A DNA stretch of 64,000 bases. Origin: DASWJZ01 sp963792885 (lineage in GTDB: Bacteria > Pseudomonadota > Alphaproteobacteria > Rhizobiales > Afifellaceae). The notes beneath the pieces were generated by a model. That model was not told the origin of the DNA, did not search any database, and saw nothing but the letters and a program-made list of their open reading frames with translations. Positions 8,584 through 17,249 of this stretch are shown here, one piece after another. A program made the position numbers and the translations under genes. How positions within the stretch are numbered: the stretch's first letter is position 1; the number at the start of each line of letters is the position of its first letter. The DNA lies in the NCBI GenBank assembly GCA_963792885.1, contig CAWBXX010000006.1:248001-312000 (forward strand). Direction: 5' to 3'.

Positions 8584-9641
8584 TGCGGCAGGCTCTGAAG
8601 CTTGTTCTCATCAACGCCGCAGTCTTCGCCGCGCTCGTCGTTGCGGGCATTGCCGTTCTTCTGCTTATCCCGCAGCAGCAGGCGGAGGACGCGCGGACCG
8701 GCAGGGAAGCGCTCCCGAACTATGCCGGCAGCGACTGGGCCCCGAAGCTCTTTGAGGAAATGCGCGCGACGTCGACCGTCTACTACTCCTATATTGGCTG
8801 GCGGCGGCGGCCCTATCACGGCGAGTTCGTGAACGTCGTCGGGAAATACGACGAACGCCTTACCATCGAGCCGCGGCAGCCGAAGGATGCGACGGTCTTC
8901 TTCTTCGGGGGTTCAACGATGTGGGGCACTGGCTCCCCGGATTCCGGCACGATCCCATCGCAGTTTGCGCGCCTGAGCGGGCTCGAGGCGCGGAACTTCG
9001 GCGAAACCGCCTACACCGCGCATCAGAACCTCGAGATGCTGATCAAGCTCTTGCAGGCTGGCGAGCGGCCGCAGGCGGTCGTCTTCTACGACGGCGTCAA
9101 CGAGGTCGTGCACAAATGCCGCACCGAGCTCGGGCCTTATTCCGACGCCAATGAGTCGAAGACGCGCGTGGCGGTGGAGTCGAGCGGCTTCTACCGCTTC
9201 TTCTGGAACCTGATCGGCGAGCTTTCGACGTTCTTCTCCGAGCGGCAGCAGCTGGATGGCTACGACTGTGCGAGCGATCCCAAGAAAGCCCAGGCGGTGG
9301 CGGAGGCGCTCGTCAGCGATTGGAAGATCGCGCAGGCGACGGCCGCGCTCTACGGCGCCAAATTCTACGCCTTCCTGCAGCCGGTCGTCTATTTTAGCCA
9401 CACGCGGACGGATTATCTGGATGCCGGGCCGAATGACGCGTTCAGCCAGCAGTTTCGGGCGGTTTACTCGCGCATCCGGGCGGCGATGGCGGGCACGCCT
9501 TTCCTAGACCTGACCGACGCGCTCGATCGCGACGAGCCGATCTATATCGACTTCTGTCACGTCTCCCCGAACGGCAATGAGATGGTTGCCCAGCGGATTG
9601 TCGACGTCATTACGCCAGTCGGCGGCCAGAATGGCGGATAG
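8583..9641 (+). CDS. Membrane-anchored SGNH/GDSL hydrolase
   Basis: A 352-residue protein with one N-terminal membrane segment (about residues 6-27), then a periplasmic SGNH domain. The nucleophile Ser sits in FFGGSTMWGTG (about 108-118), block III Asn in YDGVNEVVH (about 163), and the Asp/His pair in IDFCHVSPNGNEMVA (about 320-334). SGNH proteins are esterases or acetyl-transfer enzymes acting on glycans or lipids. It is translationally coupled to the carbamoyltransferase, so it probably acts on the same product, perhaps removing or moving an ester group. That role is inference. Confidence 0.85.
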   Translation: MRQALKLVLINAAVFAALVVAGIAVLLLIPQQQAEDARTGREALPNYAGSDWAPKLFEEMRATSTVYYSYIGWRRRPYHGEFVNVVGKYDERLTIEPRQPKDATVFFFGGSTMWGTGSPDSGTIPSQFARLSGLEARNFGETAYTAHQNLEMLIKLLQAGERPQAVVFYDGVNEVVHKCRTELGPYSDANESKTRVAVESSGFYRFFWNLIGELSTFFSERQQLDGYDCASDPKKAQAVAEALVSDWKIAQATAALYGAKFYAFLQPVVYFSHTRTDYLDAGPNDAFSQQFRAVYSRIRAAMAGTPFLDLTDALDRDEPIYIDFCHVSPNGNEMVAQRIVDVITPVGGQNGG

Positions 9642-9797
9642 TCGGCGTGTGCTCTCGGCGATCGACATTCGTGCATTTCCCGCAATCGGGGCTACAAATG
9701 TTGGTTTCCCGGGGAAATCGGCGCCGCCCCTTTTGCCGTTCCTCCTGTCCGCATGTCACAGCCTCTGGAGATGCGAGTGCTTGCGCGCGAAGAGGTG

Positions 9798-9955
9798 CTA
9801 GGCGTTGACCGCGGCGTGACAGTCCTTGCTGGCCGGCGATCACAAGCGTTCCGCCGCGCGGGGTTCGCGCGATCTGATCGTGCGGGCACCAGATTGCGGG
9901 TCGGATCGTGGGGCGCTCTCCGCCGTATCGCCGCCCGTGGGCTACCGGCCGGTCA
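9798..9955 (-). pseudogene. Eroded 3'-end copy of the glucoamylase gene
   Basis: Between 9838 and 9931 the DNA aligns without gaps to 11504-11597, the 3' part of the intact glucoamylase gene, with about 79 of 94 bases matching by eye. The reading frame still gives DRPVAHGRRYGGERPTIRP and QIARTPRGGTLVIA. Next to it, 9798-9836 matches the glucoamylase C-terminus including the same TAG position. The roughly 170 bases between these two parts in the intact gene are missing. The remnant overlaps the last codons of the YkgJ-type gene in another frame. It is a dead fragment left by a duplication or by loss of a paralogue. Confidence 0.75.
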
Positions 9956-10265
9956 TTCCGAGCGCCCGGCGCGCCATTCGACAATCCTCGCCGCCAGGGA
10001 CGCAAGCGCGACAGACGTCTGGCCGCACCTCGTAAATGCTGCACGCGGTCGCCCGCCCGACCTCGCCGACGAGCGCGCTGCATCGGGAGCCTTCGCAGCG
10101 CATTCCACTCTCGTCGGCCGTGATCAACCGGCGCGGGATACGATCGATCGCGGCGTCGCTCTCCAGGCTGAAGCGCGGCCAGTCCGCGGAAAAGGCGCAG
10201 CAGGCGCCGCAGGCCTGGCAGCCGCCTTCGTAACCGTCCTCTTCCAATGCCGGCGCGTTCGTCAT
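9942..10265 (-). CDS. YkgJ-family cysteine cluster protein
   Basis: A 107-residue protein with the CxxCxxCC motif (CQACGACCAF, about residues 16-25), a mid-protein CEGSRCSAL, and a late C(x)9CxxC(x)5C set in CSIYEVRPDVCRACVPGGEDC. This is the pattern of the YkgJ / UPF0153 zinc- or iron-binding family of unknown function. ATG at 10265 overlaps the stop of the spermidine-synthase-like gene by ATGA. The final codons and the stop read through DNA derived from the eroded glucoamylase copy, so the C-terminus may be recent. Confidence 0.8.
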   Translation of the reverse strand: MTNAPALEEDGYEGGCQACGACCAFSADWPRFSLESDAAIDRIPRRLITADESGMRCEGSRCSALVGEVGRATACSIYEVRPDVCRACVPGGEDCRMARRALGMTGR

Positions 10266-10954
10266 GTTCGCCTGCCGCGCGGCGCGCCGGCAGGGGTGGC
10301 GAACCAGATGACGCTGCGCGCTCCGCCGCCCATGCTTGCGCCAATTCTGATCTGCTCGGCGCGAAATCCGGATGCGCGCAGGCGGTCGGTGAAAGGCTTG
10401 TTCGGGGTCGACGACCAGACGGCGAGGATGCCGTTCGGCTTCAGAGCGGAGCGCGCGCAGGCCAGTCCTTTCAGATCGTAGAGCCGGTCGTTTGTCTTGC
10501 GCGTCAAGCCTTCGGGGCCGTTGTCGACGTCGAGCAGGATGGCGTCGTAGACCGGTTTGCTGGAGGCGATCAGCCGCGCGACGTCGCCTTCGTAGATTTT
10601 CACCCGCGGATCGTCGAGCGTGCCTTCGAAGAGTCCGGCGAGCGGACCGCGCGCCCATGCAACGACCGCCGGCACCAGCTCCGCGACCGTGATCCTCGCG
10701 CCAGGCTCCAGCACTGTGAGTGCGGCGCGCAGCGTGAAGCCCATCCCCAGCCCGCCGATCAGGACATGCGGCCACTTGCGGCCGCCGAGCCGATCGCAGG
10801 AGAGGGTCGCTAGCGCGATCTCCGAGCCGGCGCCGCGGCTGTTCATCAGCTGGATCGTTCCGAGCTTGATCGAGAACTCGGCGCCCCGCTGCATCAGGCG
10901 CAATTCGCCGCCGCCGGGGATTTCGGCCCGGTCGAGAAGAACCCAGGGGATCAT
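10262..10954 (-). CDS. Spermidine synthase-like methyltransferase-fold protein
   Basis: A 230-residue Rossmann-fold protein of the spermidine synthase-like group. GGLGMGFTLRAAL (about 67-79) is the nucleotide-binding loop and AILLDVDNGPEG (about 137-148) is the acidic region. The N-terminal polyamine-synthase tetramerisation domain is short and the usual catalytic Asp context is altered, so activity as a true spermidine synthase is doubtful. It is translationally coupled to the YkgJ-type gene downstream. Confidence 0.78.
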   Translation of the reverse strand: MIPWVLLDRAEIPGGGELRLMQRGAEFSIKLGTIQLMNSRGAGSEIALATLSCDRLGGRKWPHVLIGGLGMGFTLRAALTVLEPGARITVAELVPAVVAWARGPLAGLFEGTLDDPRVKIYEGDVARLIASSKPVYDAILLDVDNGPEGLTRKTNDRLYDLKGLACARSALKPNGILAVWSSTPNKPFTDRLRASGFRAEQIRIGASMGGGARSVIWFATPAGAPRGRRT

Positions 10955-10997
10955 GCGGAATGCCCGCCGGCTTTCGCCACGCGCACGCCCAGCCGTC

Positions 10998-11183
10998 TCA
11001 GCGCCTCTTGCCGAGCTCGGCAGCGATGTCCCTCACCATCCGGCCGACTTTTCGATGCGCGGTCACGATCTGATCGCGCGTCACGCCCCAGCGCTTCATC
11101 CAATGTTCCACCGCCTGCCGCTCGGAGAGATCGAGCCGCTCCTTGTCGATCGTCCCGCGCCCCTTGCCCTTGAGCCCCGCCAT
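10998..11183 (-). CDS. DUF3606 domain protein
   Basis: A 61-residue basic protein. The stretch RGTIDKERLDLSERQAVEHW followed by MKRWGVTRDQIVTAHRKVG is characteristic of DUF3606, a small helical family common in rhizobia with no known function. I chose the ATG at 11183, with GGAAAGGCGAG upstream, over the extended frame to 11231. It stands alone between the spermidine-synthase-like gene and the glucoamylase gene. Confidence 0.75.
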   Translation of the reverse strand: MAGLKGKGRGTIDKERLDLSERQAVEHWMKRWGVTRDQIVTAHRKVGRMVRDIAAELGKRR

Positions 11184-11291
11184 GTCTCGCCTTTCCTGCC
11201 GTCCGCCCGAAGGGACCGACCCCGGTAACATGCAAACGGGTTCGAGGCTCGTTTTGATTGCGGAAGATGCGGGCAGAGCGACGCAGTGACG

Positions 11292-13664
11292 CTAGCCGTC
11301 AACCGCGACGTAAAAGTCCTCGCCGGCCCACGCCTGCGTGTCGCTCCAGCGGAACGTGAAATCGACGCGGCGGATGTGCTCCAGGCCGGACAGGCTGATC
11401 TCGAAGGCATGGCCGCCGAGCCCTGCTTCCTTCGTGTCGCCGTCGCTGATGTTTTGCCACCCGTCGACGCCCCAATGCACGCGCGCGGGACGCGGTAGGG
11501 CAATCACCAGCGTGCCGCCCCGCACGGTCCGCGCGATTTGAGCGTGCGGGCACCAGATCGCGTAGCGGATCGTGGGGCGCTTTCCGCCGTAACGCCGCCA
11601 GGCGGCGGCCGGGCGGTCGAACGGATATCCGAGGTGGCGAGAAACCATCAGCTTGATGAATTCCGCGTGGGCCCAGGCGAGCGGCATCGCCGATCCGCTC
11701 GGCGCGCCGGGGAAGAGTCGTTGCGCGGGCAGCGCCTCGCTATCCCAGACTTGCTCGGGCATCATCCCTCCGGGCCCGGTCATCGCCGCCATGGTGCGGA
11801 GGTACGGCTCCGGATCGTTGCCTGCGACGAGTTCATAGTGGCCGCGTTCGCCGCTCAGGAGAGGCCAACCGCGCCCACGCCCGGTGCCGTCGAAGGGGCT
11901 GCCGTCATCGTGCTCGCCGTAGCCGTCGCCGTTGTAGCGATGCCAGACGGGGCCCTTCGGCGTGTCGGTCTTCAGAAGTGCGTCCGCCACCTTCACGCTG
12001 TCGCGGATCATAGCGTCGGTCGGGGCGCGGAGCCCGAAGCGGACGAGCTGAAGGAAGTCGATGCCGAACTCCTCGGCGTAGGAGATGGGGCTCGCGTCGC
12101 GACGGTTGCGGATATCGAACCTGCCCTTGACGGCCGCCGGATCGCGAAGCACTTCGGACGGGGCGATGCGGATGTAGTAGCCCTTCACCCCCGCGGTCTC
12201 GGCGAGCGCCGTTCCTTCGACTGAGGTCCATGCCTCGATATTGGCGTTCCAGAAATCGGCAACGGCAAGTGCGGCGGTTCGTGACGGCTCCGACAGGAAC
12301 TCCGCTCCGGCGACAAGCGCGGCGATGCTGGCGGCGAGCGTAAAGCCGTTGATGCCGGCGTTCTCTTCCCACCGGTCCTGCGTGCTCGACGGTCCGGTGC
12401 GGGCGATAAAGGTAAGCGCGCGCTGCACCATGTCGTATACGTCGGTCCCGTCCAACGCATGGCGCTGGGCGAGCGCCGAGGCGAGCAGGATCGGAAACGC
12501 CGTCTCGTCGAGCTGCATGCCATGCCAATACGCGGTGCCTCCGAGCCACTGGTTTTGATACCAGCTTCCGTCCGGCTTCTGCGTAGCGATCAGGTAGCGC
12601 AGTGTTTCCCGCGCCTCGTGCTCCGCGCCGAGGGCAAGCAGCCCGGTGGCGCACTCCACGAGGTCGCGGGGCCAAACCAAATGATATCCGCCGAGGTTGT
12701 CGCCGCTGTTGCCCCACGGCACGCTCAGGCTCGCGACCATGGCGCCGGGATAATTCTTGTCGCGGTGTGCCTGCAGCACCATCGAGGAAAGCTGCAGCTG
12801 GTCGGCCAGCTCCATCGACGGCTCGTTCGGCAGCATTGAGCGCTTCTTGCGGCGCTCGTGCCATCGCTGCCAGTTCGTGACTTGTTGCCGCGCAAGGTTG
12901 TCGAAGGGCTGCGCGAGGCTTGAGATCGCGAGCGTCGCGGCTGCCTGGACCGTGTCGCCGAAGCCGAGTGCAAGAACCGCGTTCCTGGCGAGCGCGCCGA
13001 CGAGCGCGACGTTGCCTGGACCGGCAGAGGCGTATTGCCAGGTCAGCGCGCCGTTCTTGTGAAAGTCCTGCCAGCCGTCGGTCTCGCCGACGTAGCCGGC
13101 GCCGAGCGCTCCAAAGGCGTCGTGCTGTTCGGCGTCGACGGCGGCGAGTGCCAGCGCGAACGGCCCTTGTTCGGCAGTCAGAAGCCGGCGCGCGCCCTGG
13201 CTGCGGATGGTGGCGAGGTTTTGCGTCCCGTCGGTGCCCATGCGAGGGGCGAGAAGGACGTAGGGGGTTAGTTCCGCGTCGCCGGCGAGGTCGACCGCGA
13301 TCGCGAGCACGTCTCGCTCTGTATCGGGCGTGACGCGCAGCGTGAGCGTGAAGCGCGCGTGCGTGTGCACGATCTCCACGGCCGGCGTGCCGGGCGCGAG
13401 CAGACGCAAGGTGTAATTTTCCAGCCGCTTGACCTCGACCCAGAAGCCGCGGCCGTCGGCGACGATGAAGCCGAGATCGCGGATTTGGGGGATGTCGACG
13501 CGCGGGTAATAGACCTCGTTGACGATGCCGAAGCCGAGCGTGAACCAGACGCTCGAGTGGCCGAGTGCGCAGCCGACCATGTCCTTGGCGCTGCTGGTCC
13601 AGGTCGGGGCGATGCCGGGGCCGCCGGGCGCCGCGTTATCGGATGTCTCGATGGGCTCAAGCAT
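11292..13664 (-). CDS. Glucan 1,4-alpha-glucosidase (glucoamylase, GH15)
   Basis: A 790-residue bacterial-type glucoamylase that releases glucose from the non-reducing ends of alpha-1,4-glucans such as glycogen. The N-terminal beta-sandwich (about 1-270) leads through a linker into an (alpha/alpha)6 barrel with WPRDLVECATGLLALG (about 335-350), WEENAGINGFTLAASIAA (about 430-450) and MMPEQVWDSEALP (about 630). The PEQVWD glutamate is the expected catalytic base. A C-terminal domain (about 690-790) carries RPTIRYAIWCPHAQIART. No clear signal peptide is seen, so it may act on internal glycogen. It follows zwf by 14 bases, which suggests a glycogen-to-pentose-phosphate operon. Confidence 0.9.
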   Translation of the reverse strand: MLEPIETSDNAAPGGPGIAPTWTSSAKDMVGCALGHSSVWFTLGFGIVNEVYYPRVDIPQIRDLGFIVADGRGFWVEVKRLENYTLRLLAPGTPAVEIVHTHARFTLTLRVTPDTERDVLAIAVDLAGDAELTPYVLLAPRMGTDGTQNLATIRSQGARRLLTAEQGPFALALAAVDAEQHDAFGALGAGYVGETDGWQDFHKNGALTWQYASAGPGNVALVGALARNAVLALGFGDTVQAAATLAISSLAQPFDNLARQQVTNWQRWHERRKKRSMLPNEPSMELADQLQLSSMVLQAHRDKNYPGAMVASLSVPWGNSGDNLGGYHLVWPRDLVECATGLLALGAEHEARETLRYLIATQKPDGSWYQNQWLGGTAYWHGMQLDETAFPILLASALAQRHALDGTDVYDMVQRALTFIARTGPSSTQDRWEENAGINGFTLAASIAALVAGAEFLSEPSRTAALAVADFWNANIEAWTSVEGTALAETAGVKGYYIRIAPSEVLRDPAAVKGRFDIRNRRDASPISYAEEFGIDFLQLVRFGLRAPTDAMIRDSVKVADALLKTDTPKGPVWHRYNGDGYGEHDDGSPFDGTGRGRGWPLLSGERGHYELVAGNDPEPYLRTMAAMTGPGGMMPEQVWDSEALPAQRLFPGAPSGSAMPLAWAHAEFIKLMVSRHLGYPFDRPAAAWRRYGGKRPTIRYAIWCPHAQIARTVRGGTLVIALPRPARVHWGVDGWQNISDGDTKEAGLGGHAFEISLSGLEHIRRVDFTFRWSDTQAWAGEDFYVAVDG

Positions 13665-13678
13665 GGCGCTTTCCAGGC

Positions 13679-15079
13679 TTAGTGTTCATGGCGCGCTTCC
13701 TCCGCGACGCGCGGCTCGTGCCAGCCGCCACCGCCCTTGGCGATCTCGGCGGCCTCGGCCGGGCCCATCGAGCCCTGTTCGTATTCATGCAGGGGCGTGT
13801 TCTTGCCGAGGATCGGATCGACGATGCGCCACTGCGCTTCCGCGCTGTCCTGACGCGCGAAGAGCGTCGAGTCGCCCATCATCGCATCGCCGATAAGTCG
13901 CTCATAGGCGCTCATCTCGTCGCCGCTCTGATGCAGGACCTTGAGCTCGGCCTGCTCGCCGACCATCGCCTCGCCGGGCTTCTTGGTCCGCGCACCGAGC
14001 GCGATAACCACGTCGGGGCTGAGGCGGAAGCGAAGGTAGTTGGGCCGCCTCGGGCTCGCGCCGAAGACGGCTTTCGGCGGATAGTCGAGTTCGACCATCA
14101 CCTCCGTTGCCGTCACCGAGAGGCACTTCCCGGCCCGTACCAGAAAAGGCACGCCTTGCCACCGCCATGAATCGATGTGCAGCCGCAAGGCGGCGAACGT
14201 CTCGACCATGGAATCCGGCGCGACGCCCGGCTCGCTCCGATAGCCGCGGAATTGGCCGCGGACGAGCTCATCCGCGCTCACCGGTCGAATGGAGTTGAAC
14301 ACCTTGATCTTCTCGTCGCGCACAAATTTGCTGTCGGCGCCGACAGGGCATTCCATCGCCAGAATGGCGACGATCTGCAGAACGTGATTCTGGATCACGT
14401 CGCGAATGGCACCGACTTCCTCGTAGAAGCGGCCGCGGCCAGCGACGCCAAAACTCTCGGCCATCGTGATCTGGACGCTGCGCACGAAGTTGCGGTTCCA
14501 GATCGGCTCGAGGAACGCGTTCGAGAAGCGGAAGTAGAGAAGGTTCTGAACCGGCTCCTTGCCGAGATAGTGGTCGATCCTGAAGATCGCGTCTTCCGGC
14601 AGCGCCGCATGCAGAGTCTTATCGAGCGCCTCGGCCGATTGGAGATCGCGCCCGAATGGCTTTTCGATGACGACGCGTGCTCCCTGCGTGCCGCCCGAGT
14701 CGGCCAGGCCGTTGACAACATCGGGAAACAGGCTCGGCGGTATTGCGAGGTAGTAGAGCGGGCGCCGGCAACCGTCGAGGGCGGCGCGCAGTTCCCGAAA
14801 GGTCTCGCCGTCGCGGTAGTCGCCGTCGATGTAACGCATGAGGCCGGCGAGCCGAGCGAAGACTTCGGCAGCGAAGTCCGGCTGGTCCTGCACGGCGCTG
14901 CGCGCGTGTGCCTTCAGATCGTCGAGGCTCCAGCCGGATTTCGCCACGCCGACGATCGGGACCTGCAGCTTGCCGCGCCGGCACATCGCGTAGAGCGCGG
15001 GGAAGATCTTCTTGTGCGCGAGATCGCCGCTGGCGCCGAAGAGCACCAGGGCATCGGACGGCGCCGCGCTTCCAGTCAC
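13679..15079 (-). CDS. zwf: Glucose-6-phosphate dehydrogenase
   Basis: First enzyme of the oxidative pentose phosphate and Entner-Doudoroff routes, converting glucose 6-phosphate and NADP to 6-phosphogluconolactone. Fingerprint LFGASGDLAHKKIFPALY near the N-terminus binds NADP, and RIDHYLGKEPVQNLLYFRF holds the catalytic His region. Length (466 residues) is slightly short of the usual 485-490 but no domain is missing. I chose the GTG at 15079, which follows the gnd stop by one base; an ATG at 15124 would add 15 residues read across gnd. It lies between gnd and the glucoamylase gene in one run. Confidence 0.93.
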   Translation of the reverse strand: MTGSAAPSDALVLFGASGDLAHKKIFPALYAMCRRGKLQVPIVGVAKSGWSLDDLKAHARSAVQDQPDFAAEVFARLAGLMRYIDGDYRDGETFRELRAALDGCRRPLYYLAIPPSLFPDVVNGLADSGGTQGARVVIEKPFGRDLQSAEALDKTLHAALPEDAIFRIDHYLGKEPVQNLLYFRFSNAFLEPIWNRNFVRSVQITMAESFGVAGRGRFYEEVGAIRDVIQNHVLQIVAILAMECPVGADSKFVRDEKIKVFNSIRPVSADELVRGQFRGYRSEPGVAPDSMVETFAALRLHIDSWRWQGVPFLVRAGKCLSVTATEVMVELDYPPKAVFGASPRRPNYLRFRLSPDVVIALGARTKKPGEAMVGEQAELKVLHQSGDEMSAYERLIGDAMMGDSTLFARQDSAEAQWRIVDPILGKNTPLHEYEQGSMGPAEAAEIAKGGGGWHEPRVAEEARHEH

Positions 15080-15080
15080 G

Positions 15081-16100
15081 CTATTTGTCCGCGGGTTTTT
15101 CGACGTGGCCGCCGAACTCGCCACGCATCGCCGAGAGCAGCTTGTCGCCGAAGTCGGCGGCGCCGCGCGAAGCGAAGCGCTCGAAGAGCGCGGTGCTCAA
15201 GACCGACGCCGGCACGCCTTCGTCGATGGCGGCCTTCACTGTCCAACGCCCCTCTCCGGAATCGGAGACCCGCCCTTTGAACGCCGAGAGCTCGTGGTCG
15301 TTGAGCAGGGCCTCAGCCGTCAGGTCGAGAAGCCAGGAGGAAATGACGCTGCCGCGGCGCCACATCTCCGCGATCTCCGAGACGTCGAGATCGTAGCGAT
15401 AGGCCTCCGGGTCGGCGAGCGGCGCGGTCTCCGCGTCGACCTCGGCCGTCTTCGCGCCGATATTGGCGTGGCGCAGGATGTTGAAGCCTTCGGCGTAAGC
15501 GGCCATGAGGCCGTATTCGATGCCGTTGTGGACCATCTTGACGAAATGGCCGGCGCCGCTCGGTCCGCAATGCAGATAGCCGTGCTCGGCGGTGGTGCCG
15601 CGTTCCGCACGGCCGGGAATGCGCGCCGCCGAATCGATGGGGGGCGCGAGCGTGGCGAAGATCGGGTCGAGCCGCCTGACCGGCTCGTCTTCGCCTCCGA
15701 TCATCTGACAATATCCGCGCTCCAGCCCGTAAACGCCGCCGCTCGTCCCGACATCGAGATAGTGGATGCGCTTGGGGCCAAGCGCCTTCGCGCGGGCGAT
15801 GTCGTCGCGGTAGTAGGAATTACCGCCGTCGATCAGCACGTCGTCCGCCGCGAGGTGGCCCGACACTTCAGCGATGGTGTCGTCGACGATGGCTGCCGGC
15901 AGCATCATCCAGACGGCGCGCGGGGCTTTCAGCTTGGCGACAAGATCGGCGATCGAATTCGCGCCGACGGCGCCTTCGGCCGCAAGCTGCGAAACCGATT
16001 GCGGCCTGATGTCGAAGACGACGCATTCGTGGCCGCCACGCATGAGCCGGCGCGCGATGTTGGCGCCCATCCGTCCGAGCCCGATGATGCCTAGCTGCAT
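15081..16100 (-). CDS. gnd: 6-phosphogluconate dehydrogenase, decarboxylating (short, YqeC type)
   Basis: A 339-residue oxidoreductase converting 6-phosphogluconate to ribulose 5-phosphate and CO2. GLGRMGANIARRL binds the dinucleotide, GGNSYYRDD and DVGTSGGVYGLERG are substrate-site motifs, and GHFVKMVHNGIEYG carries the catalytic Lys. The length is that of the short form, often NAD-linked, rather than the 470-residue form. First gene of the gnd-zwf-glucoamylase run. Confidence 0.93.
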   Translation of the reverse strand: MQLGIIGLGRMGANIARRLMRGGHECVVFDIRPQSVSQLAAEGAVGANSIADLVAKLKAPRAVWMMLPAAIVDDTIAEVSGHLAADDVLIDGGNSYYRDDIARAKALGPKRIHYLDVGTSGGVYGLERGYCQMIGGEDEPVRRLDPIFATLAPPIDSAARIPGRAERGTTAEHGYLHCGPSGAGHFVKMVHNGIEYGLMAAYAEGFNILRHANIGAKTAEVDAETAPLADPEAYRYDLDVSEIAEMWRRGSVISSWLLDLTAEALLNDHELSAFKGRVSDSGEGRWTVKAAIDEGVPASVLSTALFERFASRGAADFGDKLLSAMRGEFGGHVEKPADK

Positions 16101-16343
16101 TGTCGCTCCTCATCCCGGCTGGCCGGGGCTCCGCCGCGCAAACAGGAAATAGAGCATCGCCCAAGATGTCGCTACCTGCCGGCGACTGATTAAGGAGCCT
16201 CGACTAAGAAAGCCTCAACCGAGTGAGCCGGCCGGCAGGGGGCGTTCGCCGCGCAAGACCGGAGGGCCAAAAAAGGAAACGCCTAACGAGACAATGTCCG
16301 AAGTGCCAAAACAGACCGGGGAGCGGCTGCCGATCATGCACCG

Positions 16344-17249
16344 TCAATTTGCCGGGGTGTCCCCGGTACCGTCGATTTCTGCAGAAGGCAGCGTCGAGAC
16401 AACGGTAACGCGCAGGCCCGGCCGCAGCAGGAGGTCCGGGTTTGGGAAGACGGCAAAGACGGAGATGCTCTGCGTCTCCCTGTCGAACTCATTGCCGCCC
16501 GCGGTGATTTCGCCCTTAAGCGGGTATTCTTCCCCATTCGGCAGGATAAGGCTTAGTGTCACGCCGGCCTTCGCAGCCTGGCTGGCTGGGAGATACCCGC
16601 GCTGCGCGACGTAAACTCCAAATGGGACCCTACCAGTGACCCTGATCGGGTCGAGTTGGGTCACTGTCGCCAGTCTACTCGCCTCCCGCGCCGCGGCCTT
16701 TGTGATGTACGCGCCCTCGTTGACATATGGCTCGCTGATCGCGCCGTCGAATGGCGCGTAAAGCGAGTAGTCCCGAATAGTGGTCTCCCGCAATTCGACC
16801 TGCGCGCGTGCAGCACCTGCGTTTGCTTGGGCTATGTCGCGCTGCGCCTCGGCCGCCTGAAGGTCGGCCACGGATACAACGCCCCGTTCGCGCAGCATGC
16901 GTGAGCGCTCCAGCTCCGCCTCGGCGAGGCGAAGCTGTGCTTCGGCTCTATCGAGTCCAGCGCGGTCAATCTTCAGCAGCGACTCCTCATCAATTGTCAG
17001 AAACTCAAACAGTAGGTCGCCCTTCTTGACATAGTCTCCCGCCTGGAAATGGATTGCCTTGAGAAGTCCATCAAAACGCGGTGAGATATCCGCCGCGCGC
17101 AGTGGCTCGACGGTACCTTCGAAGTGGACCGCCCCCATCGGGCTGTTGCCGGAGGCCGCCTGTGCGGACGAGATCTGGCCAGACCCCAAAGCGCAGGCCG
17201 CAACGACCACTACTGCAGACCAGAGCCTAGATTCGAAATGAAGCGTCAT
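16344..17249 (-). CDS. HlyD/RND-type periplasmic adaptor, probably C-terminally truncated
   Basis: A 301-residue membrane-fusion protein. Signal peptide (about 1-32, ending AQA), then a lipoyl half-motif (GTVEPLRAADISPRFDG), a coiled-coil hairpin rich in Ala/Glu/Arg (about 95-150) and a beta-barrel part ending LLRPGLRVTVV. Relatives are 350-400 residues and continue with the membrane-proximal domain. Here the protein stops soon after the barrel. No RND pump or outer-membrane channel gene is adjacent. GGAGG 6 bases upstream fixes the start ATG at 17249. It may be a remnant or a reduced orphan adaptor. Confidence 0.75.
   Translation of the reverse strand: MTLHFESRLWSAVVVVAACALGSGQISSAQAASGNSPMGAVHFEGTVEPLRAADISPRFDGLLKAIHFQAGDYVKKGDLLFEFLTIDEESLLKIDRAGLDRAEAQLRLAEAELERSRMLRERGVVSVADLQAAEAQRDIAQANAGAARAQVELRETTIRDYSLYAPFDGAISEPYVNEGAYITKAAAREASRLATVTQLDPIRVTGRVPFGVYVAQRGYLPASQAAKAGVTLSLILPNGEEYPLKGEITAGGNEFDRETQSISVFAVFPNPDLLLRPGLRVTVVSTLPSAEIDGTGDTPAN

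Noticed and set aside
9705..9717. TTTCCC-G-GGGAAA inverted repeat as a terminator of the SGNH gene
   Set aside because: Too short a loop and no T-tract; it may be chance in GC-rich DNA.
9610..10344. 244-codon minus-strand frame across the YkgJ-type gene
   Set aside because: It is the shifted frame of the YkgJ-type and spermidine-synthase-like genes, Arg/Pro-rich. Only its part at 9838-9955 is meaningful, as the glucoamylase remnant.
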